From the NCBI GenBank assembly GCA_008704415.1, contig VXIS01000283.1, forward strand, positions 1 to 63,484: 63,484 bases of DNA. Reading direction: 5' to 3'. A program made the translations under genes and the position numbers. How positions within the stretch are numbered: position 1 is the stretch's first letter; every line of letters begins with the position of its first letter. The notes under the pieces were generated by a model, which saw only the letters and a program-made list of their open reading frames with translations, made no database searches and had not been told where the DNA came from. The DNA is from Sphaerosporella brunnea (lineage: Eukaryota; Ascomycota; Pezizomycetes; Pezizales; Pyronemataceae). Below, piece after piece: positions 44,238 to 55,473 of the stretch.

Positions 44238-44640
44238 CTAGTACCGATAGCGGGTACTGTAATCCTTGGGCGACACCATCAGTCCTCGTCCCTTCTTGGC
44301 ACCCTTGTAGATGGTCTCGGTGATGTCGATCAGTTCCTGCTTGTCCTCCAACACCCAGTTCATCTTGTTGTTGTTTCCCGTGCCGAAATCACACGTCATG
44401 TGTTTGTTCCGGAAGAAAAACATCACCGTCACGGGGTCGTATAGCTCGTACATCTTGTTGAAGTCTGGGACTTAGTCAATATCGCATAGGTAGATACGGC
44501 GAAGTTCTTGACTTTGTCGGCGATACCTAGATGATGCGTCGGTGAGACTTCGCGAGCGTGCTGGAGTGGCAGAACTCACGGTACAGAACTTCATCCTTTC
44601 GCACAAGGTCCCACTGCAAGTCTATTCTAACCCAGAAGAG
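44238..44640 (-). pseudogene. Broken copy of the U5 snRNP gene DIM1/DIB1
   Basis: The minus strand encodes the intact C-terminal two-thirds of the thioredoxin-like U5-15kD protein: MYELYDPVTVMFFFRNKHM through GRGLMVSPKDYSTRYRY, ending at 44238. Upstream is an exon with DEVLYR and an intron 44527-44579 (GTGAGT...ATCTAG) in the normal place. However, the exon between reads DKVKNFAV, then loses one base, and carries TAA where the family has Gln (DIDQVPDF). The preceding block is shortened (WDLVRKDE in place of WDPDCMRQDE), and the conserved MGSYFLPHL start is missing. Retained introns point to a DNA-level duplication, not a retrocopy. An intact DIM1 is expected elsewhere because the gene is essential in yeasts. 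Confidence 0.75.
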
Positions 44641-44871
44641 GAAAACAGGATGTAGATATTTGTTCCTTTTCCCCAGGCGAAAAAAAAAACGATCAGGGAT
44701 CACAAGACGGCAAAGGGAAAAAAAAGGACGTGGGTATAATAAAAGGAAAAACGCCAGACATAATAGCGCTCAAAAACTGGTAGGCATTCCCAACGAGAAA
44801 AAAAAAGTTTGGACATCCTGCAAAACTCCATACAAAGGCGTAAATATAAAGAATTGTAATCATTGTAATCA

Positions 44872-46885
44872 TCAGACGATTGCACTACGACGGCGATGTG
44901 AGGTCTTGAGGCGAGACCCCAGGCCAAGCCTGCCGGGTCGGTATTCGTCGTCATCGTCTTCCGGCGGGGATTGATCATCGTCGAGTCCCGCGAAAGGGGT
45001 GATGAGAGCGGAAGTGCGCCGCTTGCGGGAGCTGAGGAATGCAGACTGCGGCTGGTCCGTGTCTTCATTCTCGGTCCGGGACTTCTTGATGCGAGCACGG
45101 TCGGGTTCGTCGATAATCTCCCCCGACGCTGAGCGGGCCTTTTTGATACGTTCCCTTGGGCCCTGCTCGATTGGCTTGTCGAAGTGGACTCGAGGCCTTG
45201 ATGACAACGGTTTTTCTTCTTCTTCCTCCTCGGTTTTGACAACAATATCCTCTTTGGATGTCTTCTTTTTAACAAAACTTGCGCGCCGGACCTTTCCTTC
45301 CCCGGTGACCGCATCCATAAGACCGTTCTCTTCTCGGCGCATTTTTGAGTTTAATTTGGGCTCGGCATAGCTGACGGCGGGTCTGTTTCTGCGCGCAGCA
45401 CGTCCAGTGGCAGTGGTAATTGCAGTTGAGGGATCGCTCTCTGGAGGCGGAGTATCTTTGTCCCGGAGGGCGCTGCTGCGGTAGGTGCGCGCGGTTACAG
45501 ACGGCAGTTTCTCTGATATCTTCTCCTTTACTGGATAGTCATCTTCCTTTTGGTCATTGTGGGAAGCAATTTTGATGGGAGAATTGACGGTATCCGAGTT
45601 TGTGCTCTCTGTTGCATGTTAGAACCTTTTCTATGCATCAATATGGACAGTACTCACTGGGTCCCAGAGCTTTTCTTGCCGAGAGCGTAGGTATAGCCCC
45701 GTCGGTTGGCAAGCGTCTTCCCTTCAAACCCTTGAGCGCAATGGGTGGCCTCTCCTGCTTTTCCTCTGCCACTAGCACGGGATCTGCCTCTGGCGTGGTC
45801 CTATCTACTAATACATCTTCCCTAATGAATTTTGAACCTCCGGAAGGACGCACATCCTCAGTATCGCGTGGTTCTCGCTTTGACGTTCTCTCAGAGAGCT
45901 TGGTAAATCGGAAATCAATGTCATCAGGTTCTTCGGACAACGACGTGGATTCCGAATCTCTCTCTGCAAGTTTTCGTTTAGGTGGTTTACTTGCTGAGAC
46001 GGGGGTGGAGGCGGCTTTCGCAGGTGATGGGACAGGCTCGGTCAAGGCGCCGGATCGTCCAAGGAGCTGGCTATCACGTCTTCTTCGCCGGGACTCGACG
46101 TTGAACATCGGGGGAAGAGGATCTTCAACAGGCTCCAGTTCATCGAGTTCGGGTGCTGGTGCTGGTGCGGGGGCGGGTGGTGGCAGATCAATATAGGCGA
46201 AGCTGAAAGGCTTGCAGGTTAATACGAGTCCCAGATTGTATCGAAAGGGTTATTATACTTATAGCTACTTCGTCGTCGTTCGCTGGCCAAACTGGTTCTG
46301 CGGGACAGCGCCTCCTCCTCCTCGATGGACGGCATTATGGGCTCCCTATACTCGCCCGGGGTATAAGAACTTCGCATCAACCTGGACTCGAGGTATGGCA
46401 TTTCGTCGTCGTCTTTTTCGGGGCTTGAGACAGCCGGTGGTTGGTTCAGCTGCTTTGTCAACAAGCGGACATCTTCCAACTTGTCTTCCAATAACTTCAC
46501 GATTCGTTTGTTATTTTCTAGGATTTCGCTTTGCTTGTCCCGACGCTGAAGCTCCATTCGCAAGTGGATCACCTCCTGACGTAGAGCTACATTTTCGGAT
46601 AGGAGCTGCGAGCCCTCCCGCGTCAGTGTCTGAATCCTGATGGCTTGATCCGAGTTGACTCTGCATAACAGTCAGACTCTGATTGGGAGCGAGAGTGGAA
46701 GTGAGCAAATCAACATACGCAGTAAGCTGCTTGTTCTGAGCTTTGAATCGTTTCACTGTATACATAGCTTGGGTCAGTGGACTGTCCAAGTGATATGTAG
46801 AATGTTGGGTCAAAGAGAACATACTGGCATCCTGAGCATCGCTTGCAACGGTGTCTGGTTTCCCTGCATCATTGAGCCGGGCCAT
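44872..46885 (-). CDS. SGO1: Shugoshin, protector of centromeric cohesion
   Basis: Shugoshin recruits PP2A to centromeres, protects cohesin and helps the tension checkpoint. Minus-strand exons are 46825-46885, 46719-46755, 46259-46660, 45658-46202 and 44872-45608, giving 593 aa. Introns are 69, 58, 56 and 49 nt. The second exon is only 37 nt. The N-terminal coiled coil (residues about 20-110) contains KRFKAQNKQLTAVNSDQAIR and LLSENVALRQEVIHLRMEL, matching the shugoshin N domain. A long Ser/Pro/acidic middle follows. The basic shugoshin C motif is at residues about 426-440 (AVSYAEPKLNSKMRR), which in known proteins binds phosphorylated histone H2A. The pairing of both domains in order makes the call firm. 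It is head to head with DAD2. Confidence 0.92.
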
Positions 46886-47372
46886 CTCGTGCCGCCTTCA
46901 CCTGCGGCGGGTGAATTCGGCGTGGTTGGACGTGATCGAGGAGCGAAGTGGTTGTTGCCGTCGGCGGGGACGACAGTTTGAACGAATCTCTTTCCTTTCT
47001 TTCGTCGCGGTGGATGAGCCGACCGCGTGGGATGCGTGTCGTCGTCACGGGGGAGTGGCTATCTTCGATTGGGTGAAGGATGGATAGATTCGGTTGTGCT
47101 AGGTGAGATCGGATGGGGGAGGAGGGGTTTGTTGTCTCGTCTCGTGTGGAGAGGACTGGTGGAATCAGAGGTTTGTTTACCTTTCACCGTTTTCGGCCAA
47201 GCGCCGTCTCCACACGACAACAGAGCGAGACCCCCACCAGTGGTTTTGGTGGGGATTGCATCAAGTCCTTATCTTATCTAGCATCTCTTGATCTGGTGCG
47301 ATCTCATATCAGCTCAGACCCAAATCCCTCCATCCACTGCACGCGACAGCCACCCTCGCCCCCGAGAGAACG
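46886..47372. promoter_or_regulatory. Divergent promoter shared by SGO1 and DAD2
   Basis: This is 487 bp between two outward-reading chromosome-segregation genes. ACGCG cores (MBF/MCB-type) occur at 47341-47345 and, on the other strand, at 47024-47028. Cell-cycle control through these is inferred, not shown. Confidence 0.4.
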
Positions 47373-47954
47373 ATGTCCGCATACCCTCGTTATTCCATCG
47401 CCTCTCAGGGCCGCCAGTCGATACTAAGAAATCCTACCGCCTTAAGTACTTCCCAACAGGCCCCCGCCTTGGTCGCGCGCATCAACGAGAAGAAGCAAGA
47501 GCTCGAGAATCTGATGGTTCTTCGTGATCTGAGCGCCGATGTTGCAAGGCACATGCAGGAGCTGGAGGACAAGCTGAAGACTCTGGCCGACGGCACGGAA
47601 GGCAGGTTCTCGCTGGTCAAATACGACAATGCCAGGAAGACTGACGAGTCGTCGCCGCAATTATAGCTGTCGCAATGGTCCTCTCAAACTGGCAATCCAT
47701 TCTCCGTGCGATCGCCATGGCTTCCAGTAATTGCGGCCTTTACCCAAGGTGCATGCGGCATGGCGCTGACGTTTTTTCTTGCAGCTGCGATTCCTAAATC
47801 GAAGCCTTCAGACGATCCGTTCACCGAGCCGAGAGAAAAGCCAGGCCCATGTGCAGGATTTCCCCGCAACGACGATGGCCTGCCCATGCCGCAGACACTC
47901 GTTCGCATACCGATCCAAAATGCGAAGCCGCAGCAACAGCCGCCGCCACAGTAG
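47373..47954 (+). CDS. DAD2: DASH complex subunit DAD2
   Basis: DAD2 is a small subunit of the fungal DASH/Dam1 ring that couples kinetochores to microtubules. Exons are 47373-47601, 47667-47726 and 47785-47954, giving 152 aa. The conserved core is LVARINEKKQELENLMVLRDLSADVARHMQELEDKLKTLADGTE. The next junction restores AVAMVLSNWQSILRAIAMAS and the last restores PKSKPSDDPF...LPMPQTLVRIPI. To keep the conserved frame, the first intron (47602-47666) must start with GC (AAG|GCAGGT) and end TTATAG, a non-canonical GC-AG intron. The second intron (58 nt) is ordinary. The Pro/Gln-rich end (QQQPPPQ) is a typical variable tail. Confidence 0.93.
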
Positions 47955-48321
47955 GCGAGGGGGATATGGAGGCGTGCGTAGAAGGTTGCTTGGGCAGGGC
48001 GTTTGGGCGTTCCGGTTGCTTTGGATAAGACACCATAACGAATCTACTGTTTGTAATGATTGGCACGACAAGCCGTCACTCTGACACGAACATGTATTCT
48101 TCGCGTCGAGGAATTGAATTCTCTTATTCATTCATAATTCGCGCACGGGGGCTGGTGTGGCTCCGATGCCAAGATGTGGGGTTACATAGCTCGTGCTGTG
48201 AGATCAGCAGCCACTCAGGGTCTTGTTTGCATGACAACGTGAAACGAGCAGCACCCTTCAGACAACAACCAACCATCTGAAAGACATTCTTTGATCACCC
48301 CCCACAAAAACCCCCCCGAAA
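47955..48321. other. Intergenic region between DAD2 and the PITH gene
   Basis: No gene is seen in 367 bp. Both neighbours are on the plus strand, so it should hold the DAD2 terminator and the PITH gene promoter. Confidence 0.5.
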
Positions 48322-49127
48322 ATGTCTCACCATCACGGCCATTCCTGTAACGGCGAGAGCCACGACCACGACCACGATCACGACCACAGCCACGACGGTG
48401 TGCATGAGCTAGCATTGCTTCTCCAAATCTCACGCTAATTCGCAATCGCAGACGACCTGACTCCGGCAATCCAGTCTTCGCTTTACCACTACATCGAGTT
48501 CGATAGGATCCAAACCTTCAACGAAGAAGTGCCGGGCTCAGGAAAGGCTGTCATACAGAAACCATGGGACGAACGCCTTGACGACAGCAAGGTTCTGTCC
48601 AGCGATGTCGACGAGCAGCTCCTGATCTATGTTCCGTATGGAGATATCTGCCCCTCCGAGACCGATAAACCCTCCCCCACCACTCTTCGCTAACATGCCC
48701 GAAATTATGTAGTTTCACTGGCGACGTGCGGCTGCACTCGATCCTTATCCGGGCCGAACCTTCGCCCAATGCCCCACGCAAGCTAAAGCTCTTCACCAAC
48801 CGCGATGACCTGGACTTTAGCGCGGCTGCGGACACGCCGGCAGTTCAGACGCTCATGATACCTCAGCAGCCACCAGGTGGAGACGAGGTGATGGAGCTGC
48901 CCATCAAGCGGGCGCTCTTCAACAACGTCCATGCATTGACCTTATTCTTCGAGGATAATCACTCGGATGGTGAGGAGGATGTTACTACGCTCAGCTATTT
49001 GGGTTTCAAGGGAGACTTTGCGCAGCTGAGGAAGGACCCCGTCGTCACCTTCTACGAAGCCGCTGCCAACCCGGCAGATCATAAGAATCTGGTGCCTGGT
49101 GCGCAGTATGGTAGCATGGGGATCTGA
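48322..49127 (+). CDS. PITH-domain protein (PITHD1-like)
   Basis: Exons are 48322-48397, 48452-48635 and 48713-49127, with introns of 54 and 77 nt, giving 224 aa. The N terminus is His/Asp-rich (SHDHDHDHDHSHDDD), which may bind metal or simply be low complexity, as in many PITHD1 relatives. The PITH domain, known as the proteasome-interacting domain of thioredoxin-like proteins (old DUF1000), follows. It shows LYHYIEFDRIQTFNE, KPWDERLDDSKVLSSDVDEQLLIYVPFTGDVRLHSILIR, APRKLKLFTNRDDLDF, HALTLFFEDN and LSYLGFKGDF. No thioredoxin domain is attached, so it is the stand-alone type. Function in fungi is unclear; proteasome association is inference. Confidence 0.9.
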
Positions 49128-50022
49128 GTGACGATTGCGTTCTATGTCCTTCCTTTTAGTTGCTTTTTTTTCTCGTCATTCGGTTTGTTTGCGAATTGTC
49201 TGGCATGGTGCATAGCATATCAAGGTCTACGGCGTACTCCTTCGTCAGGGATTTGGCATAATGATACTCGGGTTTACCTAACTATCTTACACCAGGAAGG
49301 GGAAGAACGGGTTCAGAGCCGTTGTCAATGCGGAGCAGCAGTGAGCAGCAAAGTCGGCGGTTACATATGTATGCAGGATGGTGGGGTTCGCCAGCGTGTG
49401 TTTTCCCCACAGTCCCGCCAACCAGCCATCGTTCACTGCCCATGCGGGCAGCACACGTGTTTGCCGAACAAAGAAATGAAGATCGCCTCATACTTCACAC
49501 TTCATGCGTAGGCACCTATGTCGTATTGTTGCTCATATATCCACTTGCAGCGCAGCACCAGAGCATCGCGCAGCAACGCCGTTTGTTCTGCCATGTCATC
49601 CATGCGCCCCTGCTTTTGAGTTTCCATCTGGTCCGAAAACAAGCCGGCGAAAATTTCTTTGTCTGGCATGCCAATTGGGGCCAATCCGAGCACTCCTACG
49701 TGGACCATCGTCGATGTTCTGCATGGGACAGCGAGGGGAAAAGAAAAAGTCAATTCCGCGTTGCTGGACTGGAAACACATCTCTCCTCTAGTCCATGTAT
49801 ATTAAGGCGCCCGAGAATCCCGTGCTCCAATCCCATACTTGTGTGTGTGTGTGTGTGTTTTTCTGCCTTAAGAGCCTTATAAGCCCTGCTTGCCATCTGC
49901 GGTAATTGTGCAAGCACACGTAAGATAATATCGGTATCGTCCACGCATACCCTATTTCCTCGTCTCGAGTTACTACTAGCCTTGCGGTATCCTGATCACA
50001 TCTGCTTCCTCCCACAGCCAAA
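49128..50022. other. Intergenic region with a TG microsatellite
   Basis: A TG repeat of about 8 units lies near 49841-49857. Long plus-strand frames across 49128-49882 have no conserved motif and shifting composition, so none is called. Confidence 0.5.
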
Positions 50023-51043
50023 ATGAGCACACGAACACCCCCACCCCCAGGATACTCCTTCGTCTCCTACCCAGCGGAATACGCATACTCCCCGTGCTCT
50101 TGCCCAGGGCCGCACATAGACACCCAGACAGCATACTCGCCGCAGTGCTATATGCCGCCTTCGCCGGGGATCCATGGAACCCACACGCCGCCGACCAGTC
50201 CGGACCGGTACTCGCCACACTCTCATTCACATTCACACTCCTCCGGGTCTTCCGCATCATTGGAAAAGGCAGAAATCAAGGCTATGCGACAGCTTTGTGC
50301 TGCTATCACAAAGATGCAGGGGAGTATGAAGGACATGGCCGAGAGACAGGAACAGATTCTAGATCGGATGAGTTTGTTGGAACAGAGAGGTTAGTGATAT
50401 ATCTTTTTGTTTTCTTTTGTAAGGTTTGGATTTTTTTTTTGCTCCCCGGGGATTCGGGAATGCCTCCCTTCCTTGGTTACGATCTGGGGTGCAGGCAGAG
50501 CTAGCCGGGTCATAGAGATTGCTCCCGCAGCAACCTGCAGATCTGCAACGATGTTGTTTTTCCGGATTACTCAACAGTACCCGCTGCAGAATTCGTTTCG
50601 GTTCGGTGTGCCGAAAATGAGATGATGCTGACGCGGAAGGCGGGTTATAGTTGGAAGAATGGACGATAGCATCGAAAAACTGCTGGAAAATACCGAGGCG
50701 GCGCTCGAAGATAGCAAAGCTATCCGCGGAAAGCTAGAGGACAGCGAAGGGTACGCATCGCTTTTTTTTTTCCCCAGGCTGTGAACCAGGGCCATTTGCT
50801 GATCGTTACAGCACGGCGGACGATTTCGAGACGCGGCTCAGCGAGCTCATGGACGGCGCTGTAAAGAAACTGATGGGCAACATCGGGAAGGAGATCCAGG
50901 AGATCAAAAAGTCGGTGCAGGATACACAGAGATACGTCAAATTCGATCCATTCTCTTGGACAAACCGGATGGTGATGGCGCAACGTATGACGGAGGCTGC
51001 TGTGCTCGGCGAGCAGCCACAAAAGGAGGCATTCGGAGTTTAA
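50023..51043 (+). CDS. Unrecognised coiled-coil protein with a Pro/His/Ser-rich N terminus
   Basis: Exons are 50023-50389, 50651-50750 and 50812-51043, giving 232 aa. The first intron is long (261 nt) and the second is 61 nt. The N-terminal 80 residues are disordered-looking (PPPPGYSFVSYPAEYAYSPC, SPHSHSHSHSSGSSAS). Residues about 82-122 form a helix (LEKAEIKAMRQLCAAITKMQGSMKDMAERQEQILDRM). The second and third exons continue as amphipathic helices (IEKLLENTEAALEDSKAIRGKLEDSEGTADDFETRLSELM), and a C-terminal KFDPFSWTNRMVMAQRM segment follows. The frames match across both junctions, and the reading is uninterrupted. The long helices suggest a structural or adaptor role. No family is recognised and no function is proposed. 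Confidence 0.7.
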
Positions 51044-52016
51044 GGCGGCGTTCGGTTCATTAGGTGTTTTTCTGTGGGGTAGACTCGGAGTTCATGGATC
51101 TCCGGTTCGTATGTTTTCGCGATTTTCACTGTGAGGTTTTTCCCTGGGGTCCCGGGGTTGCTCTGCTCACTGTTGGTGGAGAATTCCAAAGGACCGACTA
51201 AAATCTGTATGCCATCGAGCACCTGCTCCAGACTACAGTTGAGGGCGTCGAACTACTTTATGAAGAATTCGGACCACACAAGACGGCCTTGTCAGACAGC
51301 CAGCTCTATCCCTTCCATTGCCGTCCCGTGCAGAGAAAACTTGGCTTCTTTTTCCGGCAGCCATTCCCGAATCCCGATGTTGCCCCTGGGGACACTCGCC
51401 ATGCTTAAATGCGGGCAGCAGCTGCGGACTCGGTGCGGAGCGGGCTGATTTCTCCAGCAATTCAACTTGATATCGTGGTTGTCACCATCACCAACATCGT
51501 GAGGTTTTTTCTCCGGCGTCGTCTTCAGCAGCCTCTTTTGTTCAACACATCCCCGCATAGCTGCTTGCTGCTTAGGGTACCCAAAGGTACGTCCAAATGC
51601 AACCACCACTGCCAACCCTGCATTGCCGGCTTCCATCTCCTCTGCATGACTTCCCGTTCTCTCCCCTCGTCCGACCGACCCCATTACCACCATGGCATCC
51701 CTCTCGGTTTGGCGCGGTCCTGTTCGTAGCTCTGCTCTGCGATTGGACGCCGCTTCCATCTGCTCCGCGATCCAACGTCGGCGTTCGAACCTCCAGCTGT
51801 TCCGCGTGTGCGCCTGTGATTGACGATGAACACTATGATGCGTAGATACCTCTCTTCCGACTTCCGCCCCGCATACCCCACCCGGCCGCAACCCTGTCTT
51901 CCTCAACTGCCAATCCTCGCCTCGGTCTGCTGCTGCAGCACCTGGCGCCTCTTCTTCCCGCCACAACCTCTCCATCCTTCTCAACCTCCCCCACAAACAC
52001 ATCTACATCCCCCAAA
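51044..52016. other. Intergenic region before the aminotransferase gene
   Basis: No conserved frame is seen on either strand. C-rich and CT-rich DNA at 51850-52016 is probably the leader and promoter of the aminotransferase. Confidence 0.5.
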
Positions 52017-53421
52017 ATGTTCGCTCAGGCATCACACCCTACGCTGCTCATTCCGGGCCCCATTGAGTTTGACGATGCCGTCCTTACGGCTATGTCCCAC
52101 CCTAGGTTCGTTAACTCATCTCTCCCACGTGTCCAAGGTCGTTATGTTTTGCCTTCCCGAGTGCAGATCATGTATCTGCCAGGGCAGATGTGCCTCTTGG
52201 CTTTATGCTAGATATATTAGTGCTGACATCAATTGTGAACTTGCAACAGTCAGAGCCATGTCGGCGCACCGTTCGTCCAGACCTTCGGCGAGACCCTGAC
52301 GATGCTGCGGAAGCTCTTCCTTACCACCGACGCCTCGGCGCAGCCTTTGGTCGTGTCTGGATCCGGTACCTTGGGTTGGGACTTCGTTGCCGCCAACTTG
52401 ATCGAGCCCGGTGAGGATGCGTTGGTACTGCACACTGGTTGGTCACCCCCCAATCCCCGCAGAATTCAATGGCAGGAGTTAAAGGTTGCACAATATAGGT
52501 TACTTCGCCGACTCGTTCGCCGATGCCCTCAGCACCTACGGCGCTGTGCCCACCCAGCTTAAGGCCCCCATCGGAGCCCGCCCAACGCTGGAGCAGATCG
52601 AAGCGGCCCTGAATGAGAAGAACTACAAGATCATTACCATCACCCATACTGACACCTCCACTGGCGTCCTCTCCGACATCAAGGCCATCTCCGAGCTTGC
52701 TCGCCGCGTTTCCCCTGATACCCTGGTTGTCGTTGATGGTGTGTGCTCGGTTGGATGTGAGGAGATCCGCTTCGACGACTGGTGCCTCGATGTCGTTCTC
52801 ACTGCCTCTCAGAAGGCAATTGGTGTACCAGCTGGTCTGTGCATCATGATGATGAGCGGCCGTGCCATCGAGACCTTCGAGGCTCGTAAGAGCAAGCCCG
52901 GCAGCTACTTCGCCAGCTTCGCGAACTGGCTTCCCAGTATGTCACCCATTCCATGCCTCCCGTAGTTAGAAATGCTGATAATCCCAGTAATGCGCAACTA
53001 CGAGGCGAAGAAGCCTTCATACTTCGCTACCCCCAGCCCGCAGCTCATCCACGCCCTCCACACCTCCTTGACGCAGATCACCGCGCTCCCCATGGAGCAG
53101 CGGTTCAAGCAGCACTACGAGGTTTCGCGCTACGTCAAGAAATCGTTGGAGGACATGGGACTGAAGCAGCTTGCATCGGAGGAGGCCGCCCAGGCAAACG
53201 GCATGTCGGCGGTCTACCTCCCTGAGGGCATTACCGCGCCCGAGCTCTTGCCCAAGCTGCTGGCTAAGGGTATCATCTTCGCCGGTGGTCTGCACAAGGA
53301 GATTGCCACCAAGTACTTCCGTTTCGGACACATGGGTGTGTCCGTCACGAATGGTGATTTAGGACACATTGAGAAGGCGCTTTCGGCGTTGAAGGAGTCT
53401 TTGGAGGCGTGTAAGAAATAG
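52017..53421 (+). CDS. AGX1: Alanine-glyoxylate aminotransferase
   Basis: AGX1 is a class V PLP-dependent aminotransferase that makes glycine from glyoxylate and alanine. Exons are 52017-52105, 52250-52437, 52499-52936 and 52988-53421, giving 382 aa. Introns are 144, 61 and 51 nt. The N terminus reads LLIPGPIEFDDAVLTAMSHP, the typical AGT/serine-pyruvate family start, then SHVGAPFVQTFGETL and VSGSGTLGWDF. VVVDGVCSVGCEEI holds the PLP-ring Asp. The Schiff-base lysine is K198 in LTASQKAIGVPAGL. After the last junction come MRNYEAKKPSYFATPSPQLI and FRFGHMGVSV, the conserved C-terminal motif. No clear targeting peptide is visible. Fungal forms may be cytosolic, peroxisomal or mitochondrial. Confidence 0.95.
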
Positions 53422-53671
53422 ATACCGGATATAGCGACTGCTAGAGGGTGTTTTTGGGGAACAAACAAAAGTGCATCACGGATGTACGAGTACATAGTAG
53501 GATACCAAAAGTCTGTGTTCCGCCGAGTGATCAATCCTTAATTGTCAGTACTCTGGTGAAATGCTTGGCGCCCTGCCGCCAAATTTTCAAACAAGCCGCT
53601 GCACCCCACCACCGCACCGACCCGCGCGATCTGCAACCACAAACACCACCGACCGCCGCGCCGCCGTCACT

Positions 53672-54540
53672 ATGGTCTACTACTTCAAATCCAACGTCGT
53701 CGATCCACCGGCCTTCATCTATGTCGGCAAAGACAAAGTTGAGAGTGAGTAGTTGCTGCTCAGGTGCTGGATTAGATGGATGGGATGGATGTTGAGAGCA
53801 ATGCGCGCGCGCAGACGAGGAGTTGATCAAGCATGGGTGGGACGAGGATGTTTGGTATGCTCTCCCTTTCCCTTCCCTTCATCCCCCATACTAACTGTCT
53901 GCATGCAGGGTACGTCCCAATCCCCACCGCTTCCATCACCGAGGTACGCTGACCGCCCCCCAGTTCCACGTAGACAAGCTCTCCTCCGCACACATCTACC
54001 TGCGGCTCCCGGAGGGTCAGAGCTGGGAGGACATACCGACCGAGCTCCTCACGGACTGCGCGCAGCTGACGAAAGCGAACTCGATCGAGGGCAACAAGAA
54101 GGATAACATCAACATCGTGTACACGCCGTGGAGCAACCTGAAGAAGGACGGGTCGATGGCGACGGGACAGGTGGGCTTCAAAGACCAGCGCAAGGTCAAG
54201 CGCATACTCGTCGAGACTAGGGTCAATGCTATCATCAACCGCTTGAATAAAACTAAGGAGGAGAAGTTCCCGGATCTGTGGCAGGAGAAGGAAGATCGGT
54301 TGAAGGTGGTCAGGGCGAAGGAGAAGAAGGTCGCGCTGGAGAGGGTAGGTTCCTCTAGCTTTTCCTGTCGTGGAAGGGGCTAATAGGTTGCAGAAAAAAG
54401 AGGAGGCGAAAATCGCGAAGGAACGGAAGGAGAAGGCGTGGCAGCGGGATCATGCCTATGATGATGTGTTTACGGAGGATGCCCTCGAGTCTAGCACCAA
54501 TGAAGGGAGGAGCGCGGACTACTTCGATGATTTCATGTGA
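53672..54540 (+). CDS. CCDC25-like protein of the NFACT-R family
   Basis: This is the fungal relative of human CCDC25, a small protein with an NFACT-R (DUF814) domain. Exons are 53672-53744, 53815-53854, a single base at 53909, 53964-54344 and 54394-54540, giving 213 aa. The domain is well conserved: [56 protein letters not shown], then [35 protein letters not shown], then RFPDLW-like [12 protein letters not shown]. The C-terminal third is a Lys/Glu-rich helix ending in DYFDDFM. Between EDV and FHVDK the family Trp codon is split TG | G, with the lone G flanked by two 54-nt introns that each have GT, a good branch site and AG. The role in fungi is unclear. Confidence 0.88.
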
Positions 54541-55057
54541 GCGGGCGTTTTTTGTAATATAATATACTCTAGAGAATGGCGGTGTAAGTGAGAATCCGTG
54601 ATTAATCTGCTAGTGAATCATTATGGGTCACTCGACAGGGGTCGATAAAGATTATATACCACTGTAGCCAAAACATAAATTTCTATCATCCCCCAAGCGA
54701 AACCAAAAATACACTGGAGAAAATAAAGTTGCGCCGAGCCAGAGTGATGGCATATGAGGCGGTCTTTTTTTTGGGGCTTTTTTCGACGTCAAACAGTACG
54801 ACGAGCCCTCGCACGCGTTTTTCTAGGCCTTCACACAAACTCGTCATCAACCATAATCGAGGCGGGTGCGCGTGGCCACGTGGCCATCGTTTTTGTCCTT
54901 AGCCTCGTACCACCCAAGCGCGCATCTCAACAGCACAGCGCGTCTTCCCATCACCACTACTAACTCTAAGATCCTACACCTTCCTCCAAACCACCATCTC
55001 CTAGTTGCACCCCCACATCACCAACAACAACAACACAACAACTCCACTCAAGCTACC
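54541..55057. other. Intergenic region between the CCDC25-like and RPB11 genes
   Basis: No gene is seen. The last 100 bp before RPB11 is CA-rich (CAACAACAACAACAC), fitting a 5' leader. Confidence 0.5.
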
Positions 55058-55473
55058 ATGAACGCGCCCGACCGGTTCGCCGCCGCCGCTCCTGCGGTAG
55101 CCTCCCAGCTAACAACTGCGCACGCAACAGTTTCGAGCTCTTCCTGCTGCCCGATGGCGAAGCCAAGGTGACGATGGAGTCGGACACGCGACAGCCCAAC
55201 ACGGCGATCTTCACGTTCAACCGCGAGGATCACACGCTCGGCAACCTGCTCCGCGCGACGCTACTACAGAACGAGCACGTCATCTTCAGCGCCTACAAGG
55301 TCCCGCACCCGTTGTTTCCCAAGTTCGAGCTGCGCATCCAGACCGACGATGAGACGACCCCCAAGGAGGCCCTGCTCAGCGCTTGCTCCGGTTTGATCGC
55401 CGATCTGCAGATACTCTCGCAGAAGTTGACGAGAGAGTGGGAGTTGAACAAGATTGCTAGGGATAGTGCTTAG
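55058..55473 (+). CDS. RPB11: RNA polymerase II subunit RPB11
   Basis: RPB11 pairs with RPB3 as the alpha-like dimer of RNA polymerase II. Exon 1 is only 17 nt (55058-55074) and encodes MNAPDR; exon 2 is 55131-55473, after a 56-nt intron (GTTCGC...CAACAG, branch GCTAAC). The product is 119 aa, the normal length. The junction restores MNAPDRFELFLLPDGEAKVTME. The family signature NTAIFTFNREDHTLGNLLRATLL is followed by VIFSAYKVPHPLFPKFELRIQTD, typical of RPB11/RPAC2 proteins, and the LFPK.ELRIQT form is the Pol II one. Reading straight through the intron would give an unrelated Ala-rich 37-aa peptide, so splicing is required. Confidence 0.95.
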
